A DNA stretch of 5,810 nucleotides, from NCBI GenBank assembly GCA_003663045.1, contig QMZG01000077.1:1-5810 (forward strand), given 5' to 3'. The notes beneath the pieces are model-generated. The model saw only the letters and a list, made by a program, of their open reading frames with translations, did no database searches and had not been told where the DNA came from. Shown piece by piece: positions 1-4,154 of the stretch. The position numbers and the translations under genes were made by a program. Positions within the stretch are counted from its first letter, which is position 1; every line of letters starts with the position of its first letter. The DNA is from Candidatus Altarchaeales archaeon (GTDB taxonomy: Archaea > Altiarchaeota > Altiarchaeia > IMC4 > QMZM01).

Positions 1-67
1 AAGTTAAATCTCGCATCAAAAAATTTTCGTATATTCTACTCACAACATCCTTATATTCTTCTGGCAT
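1..67 (-). CDS. N-terminal fragment of an unidentified protein
   Basis: An open frame starts with ATG at 67-65 on the minus strand and runs off the left edge, giving 22 codons: MPEEYKDVVSRIYE followed by NFLMRDLT. The start is supported by a strong Shine-Dalgarno sequence, GAGGTGA, six bases upstream. The fragment is hydrophilic and helix-like, with no signal peptide. It is too short to assign a family. It has the same direction as the two genes upstream of it and starts about 42 bases after palindromic element A, as the next cassette of an array would. The gene call rests on the ribosome binding site and the open frame; the array context is inference. Confidence 0.6.
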   Translation of the reverse strand, partial: MPEEYKDVVSRIYENFLMRDLT

Positions 68-73
68 TTATAT

Positions 74-80
74 TCACCTC
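74..80 (-). promoter_or_regulatory. Shine-Dalgarno site of the partial gene
   Basis: On the minus strand this reads GAGGTGA, six bases before the ATG at 67. It complements the conserved 3' end of 16S rRNA (anti-SD core CACCTC) and decides the start of the partial gene. The membrane-protein gene has a comparable site; the cysteine-rich gene does not. Confidence 0.65.
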
Positions 81-108
81 TTTTTATTGTGTATTGAGCA
101 TGGCGTAT

Positions 109-191
109 AATGTATCGGGATTAAGCGAAGTCGCCGAAGGCGATTTGGGTGGAGCGAGCGAATGCGAAGCGGAACCGCTTAATCTTCTGAT
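109..191. repeat. Palindromic element A (attC-like, two inner hairpins)
   Basis: Outer arms GATTAAGCG (119-127) and CGCTTAATC (176-184) form a perfect 9-bp stem. Inside, a first hairpin TCGCC-GAA-GGCGA (131-143) is followed by ATTTGGGTG and a region containing GCGAAGC (164-170), a heptamer known to fold into a very stable DNA mini-hairpin. Element C has the same outer arm GGGATTAAGCG and the same linker ATTTGGGTG, but a different first hairpin with compensating bases, so the structure appears conserved rather than only the sequence. The boundary triplets are AAT (109-111) and GAT (189-191), where C and B have AAC and GTT, so A may be a decayed or divergent copy. It lies between the cysteine-rich gene and the partial gene. 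Confidence 0.65.
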
Positions 192-196
192 GGTAG

Positions 197-249
197 TAGA
201 ACCTTCTTCTAAAGTGGACTGAGCCCTTTCTCAATTTGAGAGGGTTCTA
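197..249. repeat. Inverted repeat TAGAACC / GGTTCTA
   Basis: TAGAACC (197-203) and GGTTCTA (243-249) are perfect 7-bp complements. They enclose a second inverted repeat, TCTCAA-T-TTGAGA (229-241), bordered by CCC and GGG. The structure sits between element A and the two-hairpin element at 256-319, in the 3' flank of the cysteine-rich gene. It could fold in DNA or RNA. There is no U-rich tail on the minus strand to support a terminator. Confidence 0.5.
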
Positions 250-255
250 GGGGAT

Positions 256-319
256 GTTAGTTGCCCACGAAGTGGCGAGGCTTACGAAGTAAGCCGAAGA
301 GTTCAGGGCGCCGAGCTAA
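256..319. repeat. Two-hairpin element with GAA loops
   Basis: On the plus strand CCAC-GAA-GTGG (265-275) and GGCTTAC-GAA-GTAAGCC (279-295) form two adjacent hairpins, each with a C-GAA-G triloop. They are enclosed by TTAG (257-260) and CTAA (316-319), with GCC/GGC pairing possible inside. The plan of one outer stem and two inner hairpins is that of elements A, B and C, but the sequence differs. The left edge GTTAGTTGC is identical to the minus-strand edge of element B (1218-1210). It starts 9 bases past the stop of the cysteine-rich gene. Confidence 0.55.
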
Positions 320-328
320 ATTTTGTTT

Positions 329-1129
329 TTACCAGCATAAAAAACTCCACCAAGGTTTGTTTACAGAAATTACATCTTTTGTTTCTGCATCAATTTTTGT
401 TTCAATTTCCATTGATACAGGAATTATAAAAAGTAGTCTTGCTTGTTTTATTCCTTTAACAGAATATACAGGTTTTTCAGCTTCGAGTTTTAATTCTACT
501 TTTTTGATTTCTGGAGTTTCTGCAACTCCTTTAGCTTTACTAATAGCATATCCTGGTAAGATGTTAATTGGTTTTTCACCAGCGGGGGTATCCATAAAGA
601 GTTTTGATTGTTTAACCACTATTCTACCACGATACTCTGTAGTAGTGGTGGGGGTTTCTAAAATACCCCTATTTTCATCAGTAGTTTTCCATAATGATAT
701 ATTATGCGAAACTGTTTGTTCATCTGGATTTATAGCGTGAACTACAGTTTTAGTTAAGAGATCATAAGACACTGTATCTTCATAACCACTGGTAGCAGGA
801 CATTCTGGACCAACACACTGACATATAACATTGGCAATACCTTTTCCTAGAGTTCCATTCGGACAATAGGTTACCATTTCTGGTGGACCTGAGAATATAC
901 ATTCTGTATTCAGTGGACATTTAAAATAACTGCAAGGACTGGATTCCGCACATCTTGGGCCTATTCCAGGAAAATTAATACACTCCAATCCTTCAGGACA
1001 AGGAGTGCAAGAGTCACATGCTTTTTCAGTAATTTGTGGATACTCACTAACTTGTGCACTAGCTATGTTTGGTAAAAATATACTTAACAATGCAATTATT
1101 GTCACAAATACAATTTTAGTTTTCATCAT
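329..1129 (-). CDS. Secreted cysteine-rich protein of unknown function
   Basis: The 266-residue product begins with a clear signal peptide: a Lys at 3 and 5, a hydrophobic core at about 6-23 and a likely cleavage site ASA|Q at 25/26, so it should be exported. The mature N-terminus (38-110) carries 12 cysteines (38, 41, 44, 50, 60, 66, 71, 77, 89, 103, 105, 110), enough for six disulfides or a metal site, with many Pro and Gly. Residues 115-256 lack cysteine and look like a beta-rich soluble domain. The C-terminus is aromatic, with WW at 261-262 and a lone Cys265 before the final Trp. No transmembrane anchor follows the signal peptide. I do not recognise the family; small archaeal Cys-cluster surface proteins look similar. 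Tandem ATGs at 1129 and 1126 leave the start uncertain by one codon. A TATA-like box 26 bases upstream and the lack of a Shine-Dalgarno site suggest a leaderless mRNA. Palindromic elements lie on both sides. Confidence 0.8.
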   Translation of the reverse strand: MMKTKIVFVTIIALLSIFLPNIASAQVSEYPQITEKACDSCTPCPEGLECINFPGIGPRCAESSPCSYFKCPLNTECIFSGPPEMVTYCPNGTLGKGIANVICQCVGPECPATSGYEDTVSYDLLTKTVVHAINPDEQTVSHNISLWKTTDENRGILETPTTTTEYRGRIVVKQSKLFMDTPAGEKPINILPGYAISKAKGVAETPEIKKVELKLEAEKPVYSVKGIKQARLLFIIPVSMEIETKIDAETKDVISVNKPWWSFLCW

Positions 1130-1148
1130 AATTATAGTGAACTTAAAT

Positions 1149-1166
1149 TATTTAAATAACTTTCTA
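1149..1166 (-). promoter_or_regulatory. TATA-type promoter, leaderless start of the cysteine-rich gene
   Basis: Read on the minus strand the region is GAAAGTTATTTAAATAA. The TATTTAAA core (1158-1151) is centred about 26 bases before the ATG at 1129, and the purine-rich GAAAG just upstream fits a BRE. Archaeal transcription starts about 25-27 bases downstream of the TATA centre, which falls on the start codon itself. The absence of a GGTGA-type site agrees with a leaderless message. Position and composition are seen; promoter activity is inferred. Confidence 0.55.
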
Positions 1167-1215
1167 TCCTTCCATTCCATTTGAAATTATAATCCGAGGC
1201 GCCTGAATTGCAACT

Positions 1216-1294
1216 AACGATATACTGCTAAACGAAGTCCTGCAAAGCAGGATTTGGTCGGAAGGCATAAGCCTGAAGCCGTTTAGCAGTTGTT
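1216..1294. repeat. Palindromic element B (attC-like, two inner hairpins)
   Basis: The perfect 11-bp outer stem is ACTGCTAAACG (1224-1234) with CGTTTAGCAGT (1280-1290). Inside are two hairpins, TCCTGC-AAA-GCAGGA (1238-1252) and AGGC-ATAA-GCCT (1263-1274), joined by TTTGG. The linkers GAAG before and ATTTGG after the first hairpin match elements A and C. AAC (1216-1218) and GTT (1292-1294) flank the stem, the polarity of integron R boxes. On the minus strand one edge is CGTTAGTTGC, close to the GTTRRRY core. It lies 37 bases past the stop of the membrane-protein gene and about 87 bases before the start of the cysteine-rich gene, where a cassette recombination site would sit. Confidence 0.7.
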
Positions 1295-1320
1295 ATGTGT
1301 TGTACGTGTAGGGAATTGAC
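1291..1320 (+). repeat. Inverted repeat flanking the membrane-protein gene, left copy
   Basis: TGTTATGTG-TTG-TACGTG, then GGGAATTGAC, matches the reverse complement of 1931-1965 (TGTTATGTG-CAA-TACGTG, then GGGAAATTGAC) apart from three substitutions and short gaps. The two copies point inward on either side of the gene at 1331-1891, like terminal inverted repeats about 675 bases apart. The outer part overlaps the edge of element B. Confidence 0.55.
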
Positions 1321-1330
1321 CGTAGGAATA

Positions 1331-1891
1331 TTACTTTAAACAATATAATATCACCGCAATTAAAATAGCTACTGCACCAGCAATCCCGATACATATCCTG
1401 AGCCTTTTCGCTGATTCTGTAAAGGCCTCTTCATTTAGTTTTCTATATTTTTCTGATTCCTCACTTGTCATAGATTTTGACTTACATTCTATCGCGTAAT
1501 TTGCAAGAAAGATTCCAGGAATTGAAAGTGGTAACAACAGCAGTATAATAAGGGATTTACCGAGAAATTTAACCCATAAAACCAAAAGTGATAAAGATAG
1601 CACAAAAAAAGAAAGCTGGAGAATCCTAAGCTTCTTTACTGCCTTTTTGTATTCTTGATTTGTTTTTAATTCAGCCTTAATCGACCTTTCAAATTCGTCA
1701 AGTTCTTCATATTTTGGGCCCATTACAAAAAAGGCAATTAAGGCAAATAGCAGAACAAAAAGGATATATGCGATTACACATGCATTGGTGATTGGTTGTT
1801 TTAGGAGTAGTATAATCATTAGGAATATGATTGTTAGCATTAACAAAAGCAATCCGAAGACTTTAATTCTATATTTATAGTTACTTATCAT
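1331..1891 (-). CDS. Small integral membrane protein, unknown function
   Basis: The 186-residue product has about five transmembrane segments (roughly 11-30, 36-57, 90-107, 112-132 and 165-184). Two highly charged loops (58-89, with GPKYEELDEFERS, and 134-164, Glu/Lys/Ser-rich) should both be cytoplasmic by the positive-inside rule, which puts the N-terminus inside and the C-terminus outside. No catalytic motif or known transporter signature is visible. The shape recalls small uncharacterised archaeal membrane proteins, but I cannot name a family. The start at 1891 is supported by GGTGAT three bases upstream. It is the only gene between palindromic elements C and B, has the same direction as its neighbours, and is enclosed by a pair of diverged inverted repeats. 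This fits a single-gene mobile unit or cassette. Confidence 0.8.
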   Translation of the reverse strand: MISNYKYRIKVFGLLLLMLTIIFLMIILLLKQPITNACVIAYILFVLLFALIAFFVMGPKYEELDEFERSIKAELKTNQEYKKAVKKLRILQLSFFVLSLSLLVLWVKFLGKSLIILLLLPLSIPGIFLANYAIECKSKSMTSEESEKYRKLNEEAFTESAKRLRICIGIAGAVAILIAVILYCLK

Positions 1892-1894
1892 ACA

Positions 1895-1900
1895 ATCACC
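1895..1900 (-). promoter_or_regulatory. Shine-Dalgarno site of the membrane-protein gene
   Basis: The minus strand reads AAGGTGAT followed by TGT and the ATG at 1891. GGTGAT is an exact complement of the usual 16S rRNA 3' end and selects this start. An AT-rich stretch, GGTATTAAATATT, at 1905-1917 resembles a TATA box but is too close to the start to drive transcription of this gene with the leader included, so the real promoter is probably further upstream and unassigned. Confidence 0.6.
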
Positions 1901-1930
1901 TTGGAATATTTAATACCTAAACGTTTGATA

Positions 1931-1965
1931 GTCAATTTCCCGTTAAACACGTATTGCACATAACA
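1931..1965 (-). repeat. Inverted repeat flanking the membrane-protein gene, right copy
   Basis: On the minus strand this reads TGTTATGTG-CAA-TACGTG, then TTTAAC, then GGGAAATTGAC. It is the partner of the copy at 1291-1320, with an extra TTTAAC-like insertion. Its outer end overlaps the AAC edge of element C, so the pair joins the edges of elements B and C across the gene. Confidence 0.55.
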
Positions 1966-2046
1966 TATCGGGATTAAGCGGAGTCCTGCGTAAGCAGGAT
2001 TTGGGTGAGACGAGCGAAGCGTAGTAGAATAGCTTAATCTCCTGTT
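1962..2046. repeat. Palindromic element C (attC-like, two inner hairpins)
   Basis: The perfect 8-bp outer stem is GATTAAGC (1972-1979) with GCTTAATC (2032-2039). The first hairpin is TCCTGC-GTAA-GCAGGA (1984-1999) and is followed by TTTGGGTG. The second contains GCGAAGC (2014-2020) within ACGAGCGAAGCGT. AAC (1962-1964) and GTT (2044-2046) bound the element; ACATAAC and GTTGCGC resemble integron R-box cores. The left half matches element A from GGGATTAAGCG through the linkers, except where the first hairpin has changed on both strands together. It lies 71 bases upstream of the membrane-protein gene. Confidence 0.7.
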
Positions 2047-2164
2047 GCGCGAAGTTTTCGGCTTACCAATTTTTAGGTTGGGCGAGGTGTTGTGGGATGG
2101 TTTTTGATTATTTGGGGTTGTAATATCAGTAAGCCGAAAATTTGGGCATTCTTGCCGTCGCAAC
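2044..2164. repeat. Large inverted repeat D with 12-bp perfect arms
   Basis: TTTTCGGCTTAC (2055-2066) and GTAAGCCGAAAA (2129-2140) are perfect complements across a 62-base loop, and GTTGCG (2044-2049) with CGCAAC (2159-2164) forms an outer 6-bp pair. The loop has a minor CCAA/TTGG hairpin (2066-2080) and a G/T-rich run on the plus strand. The outer GTT shares bases with the edge of element C. The polarity of the boxes (GTT...AAC) is opposite to that of elements B and C, so D is not simply another copy. It separates the accessory genes from the rhomboid-argJ unit. It could be a gene-less cassette, a small non-autonomous element or a structured RNA; I cannot decide. Confidence 0.55.
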
Positions 2165-2169
2165 TACTA

Positions 2170-2211
2170 TTAAACGTATTACGTTTAACCTGCTAATTTT
2201 AAGGGTTAAAC
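2170..2211. repeat. Two alternative hairpins downstream of the rhomboid gene
   Basis: TTAAACGTA (2170-2178) pairs with TACGTTTAA (2180-2188), and GTTTAACC (2183-2190) pairs with GGTTAAAC (2204-2211). The two stems share GTTTAA at 2183-2188, so they exclude each other. They begin about 21 bases past the stop of the rhomboid gene. No T-run follows on the minus strand, so a terminator role is only a possibility. Confidence 0.45.
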
Positions 2212-2232
2212 GATATTACAAATCCCTACTTT

Positions 2233-2946
2233 TTAATACCTATACTCATAACTACCATAAAAATGACCTCTTAGTGATTCTTTTTTCTTGAAGCGATATC
2301 CATATAATGCACCGACTATTAATCCCCCCAAATGTCCCTGCCATGCAATTCCTGGGAGAAAAGACATCAGGACCATAAAACCAAACACAGCCATGTATAA
2401 TGGCATCGGGAATGGAATTGGAAATAGGATAACCATCATTCTTGGCCTTAATATAGCCAAAGCACCACCAACTGCAAAGATTGCTCCTGAGGCACCAACT
2501 GCAAACGTATAAGGGCTGGAGATTCCAACTATTAATGAAGTGAAAATAAATAGAAGACCACCTGCGATCCCACCAATGAAGTAAATCTTCAGAAATTCTT
2601 TCTCCCCCACTATCCTCCCTAAGTAAATTCCGAAGAAGAATAATGCGATCATATTAAACAACAAATGATGGAATCCGCTGTGCAAGAACATGCTTGTCAG
2701 AATGGTCCATGGCTTCTCAAAAATTGTGGAACCAGCCAATGCTAAGTTATACTCATGCCAAGTGTAAACACAACATTTTTCTCCATATGTCCTGTAACAT
2801 AAATAAGGATTTTTGTTCCTAATACATTCTTGAGATCCATCAGGACGATAAATTGCTGTTACGTCTAAGAAAGTAAACATAAAAATCAAGACATTTACAA
2901 TTATCAATGCCTCCACTACACTAATATCATGGCCTAAGATTCTCAT
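2233..2946 (-). CDS. Rhomboid-family intramembrane serine protease
   Basis: Rhomboids cleave membrane-anchored substrates inside the lipid bilayer with a Ser-His dyad. This 237-residue protein has the complete active site: the HxxxN element at His94/Asn98 in LHSGFHHLLFN, the nucleophile Ser153 in GASG, and the catalytic His205 in GHLGGLIVG. About six membrane helices are visible, the usual core number. The loop after TM1 (about 30-80) is longer than in minimal rhomboids and carries Cys41, 50, 58 and 59. Outside the cell these could form two disulfides that stabilise the L1 region. The C-terminal tail is charged and rich in Tyr. The gene starts 11 bases after the argJ stop on the same strand, so the two are probably cotranscribed. 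Only a weak GTTGA lies before the ATG. Activity is likely from the motifs; the substrate is unknown. Confidence 0.93.
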   Translation of the reverse strand: MRILGHDISVVEALIIVNVLIFMFTFLDVTAIYRPDGSQECIRNKNPYLCYRTYGEKCCVYTWHEYNLALAGSTIFEKPWTILTSMFLHSGFHHLLFNMIALFFFGIYLGRIVGEKEFLKIYFIGGIAGGLLFIFTSLIVGISSPYTFAVGASGAIFAVGGALAILRPRMMVILFPIPFPMPLYMAVFGFMVLMSFLPGIAWQGHLGGLIVGALYGYRFKKKESLRGHFYGSYEYRY

Positions 2947-2957
2947 TTCAACTATAT

Positions 2958-4115
2958 TTAACTATACCCCGCATTAATCTTTATATATTCTGGAGTCAGA
3001 TCGCATCCCCATGCAATCGCATTTTCCTCTCCAGAGTTTAGATTTACGATAACCTTAATCTCATCATTCTTCAAAATTTCCCGTGCATTTCCTAAGTCTT
3101 TTAAATTTCCTTTTTCCACCACCATCGCCCTTTCACCTTTGGATTCAAAGCTGAGATCGAGTTTTTCAAAATCCAATTCCATAACCTCTCCAAGAGCAGC
3201 TATGATCCTCCCCCAGTTTGGATTTTCACCGTACATTGCGGTTTTTACCAATGAAGATGAAACGATAGATCTTGCTCCAACCCTGGCGGTTTCCCTATCT
3301 TTAGTCCCTAATAATTGCACCTCCAAAAATTTTGTGGCTCCCTCTGCATCCCTGGCTATTAACCTCGCAAATTCTCTTGTTATGTAATTCAGCAAGAATT
3401 GAAAATCTTTCAATTCACATTCCATTTTTCCATTACTCATCAAAAGAACCATATCATTGGTACTCATGTCATTGTCCACAACCAACATATTGAAGCTCTC
3501 TTCAACCGCCTTGTTCAATGAATATTGCAATTCGTTCTTGCTTAGGTTAGCATTTGTGGTGAGAAAACAGAGCATCGTTGCAAGATTTGGGGCGATCATT
3601 CCAGAACCTTTACAAATTCCGCCCATCTTTATTCCTTTATATTCAAACGAAAGCTGCTTTTCTCTGGTGTCAGTAGTCATAATAGCCTTGGCGGCATTTT
3701 CACTACCCTTTGGGGAATTTGATAATTCCATTGCAGTTTTTTTTGTCAATTTTTCAATTAACTCCATATCTAGTTTCTTACCGATTATGCCCGTGGATGC
3801 CACCCCAATATTCTCCGGATTGATATCCAACTCCCTACCAGTAATTTCACACATTTTCCTGGCATCATTAATGCCATCTTTGACACATGCATTGGCATTT
3901 CCAGAATTCGCGATGATTACTTGAAGATTATTCTTTTTTATTTTTTCTCTTGTCACTAAAACTGGTGCCGCCTTTAGATTATTTGTAGTAAAAACACCCG
4001 CCGTTTCACAGGGCGTATCATTAACAATTATCGCTACTCCATATCCTCCCTCTCTCACCCCAGAGGCTCTGAAATTGTCTATACAAATTCCACGATCTAT
4101 CTTCTTGATTTCCAT
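2958..4115 (-). CDS. argJ: Glutamate N-acetyltransferase / ornithine acetyltransferase ArgJ
   Basis: ArgJ moves the acetyl group from N-acetylornithine to glutamate, releasing ornithine and recycling the acetyl carrier of arginine biosynthesis; some homologues also use acetyl-CoA. The 385-residue length is typical. Visible family motifs are NSGNANA (70-76), the oxyanion-hole segment ASTGIIG (106-112), TTDT (147-150), the self-cleavage site KGSGMIAPNLATML (169-182), with scission expected between Ala179 and Thr180 so that Thr180 becomes the nucleophile, VDNDMSTND (213-221), RDAEGATK (255-262) and NPNWGRI (298-304). Everything needed for autoproteolysis and catalysis is present. Whether it is bifunctional or, like some archaeal enzymes, only ornithine acetyltransferase cannot be told from sequence alone. 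Other arg genes are not adjacent; the neighbours are a rhomboid gene downstream and divergent purF. Confidence 0.96.
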   Translation of the reverse strand: MEIKKIDRGICIDNFRASGVREGGYGVAIIVNDTPCETAGVFTTNNLKAAPVLVTREKIKKNNLQVIIANSGNANACVKDGINDARKMCEITGRELDINPENIGVASTGIIGKKLDMELIEKLTKKTAMELSNSPKGSENAAKAIMTTDTREKQLSFEYKGIKMGGICKGSGMIAPNLATMLCFLTTNANLSKNELQYSLNKAVEESFNMLVVDNDMSTNDMVLLMSNGKMECELKDFQFLLNYITREFARLIARDAEGATKFLEVQLLGTKDRETARVGARSIVSSSLVKTAMYGENPNWGRIIAALGEVMELDFEKLDLSFESKGERAMVVEKGNLKDLGNAREILKNDEIKVIVNLNSGEENAIAWGCDLTPEYIKINAGYS

Positions 4116-4154
4116 CCTTAATTATTAAACTTAGAAAAGGATAATTAATTAATA
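4116..4154. promoter_or_regulatory. Shared 39-base divergent promoter region argJ/purF
   Basis: Only 39 bases, almost all A and T, separate the two start codons. For argJ, an AT block TTATTAATTAATTAT (4154-4140, minus strand) is centred about 31 bases before its ATG. For purF, TTAATTATTAAAC (4118-4130) is centred about 31 bases before its ATG. With the archaeal TATA-to-start distance of about 26 bases, both messages would begin within a few bases of their ATG. Each TATA-like box lies beside the other gene's start site, so the two transcription complexes probably cannot bind together. Sequence and spacing are seen; the competition is inference. Confidence 0.55.

Noticed and set aside
261..740. 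A 159-codon plus-strand open frame.
   Set aside because: It lies antisense to the secreted cysteine-rich gene, begins inside a hairpin element and has no start signals. The minus-strand frame has a signal peptide and a clean cysteine pattern.
1140..1330. tRNA or other standard RNA gene in the GC-richer intergenic stretches.
   Set aside because: No cloverleaf, T-loop GTTCRA motif in the right place or CCA end was found; the folding is explained by the two-hairpin palindromes.
109..2046. A CRISPR array reading of the repeated elements.
   Set aside because: The copies are about 750-1100 bases apart with genes between them, vary in sequence and are large palindromes, so there is no regular repeat-spacer pattern.
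1888..2163. A 91-codon minus-strand open frame whose stop overlaps the start of the membrane-protein gene (ATGA).
   Set aside because: It runs straight through elements D and C, so its sequence is dictated by the palindromes; the composition is unlike a folded protein and no ribosome binding site precedes it. The ATGA overlap looks coincidental.
2288..2512. A 74-codon plus-strand open frame inside the rhomboid gene.
   Set aside because: It is antisense to a gene with a complete rhomboid active site and has no independent support.
3139..3924. Plus-strand open frames of 82 and 155 codons inside argJ.
   Set aside because: They are antisense shadows of argJ, which has all its family motifs on the minus strand.
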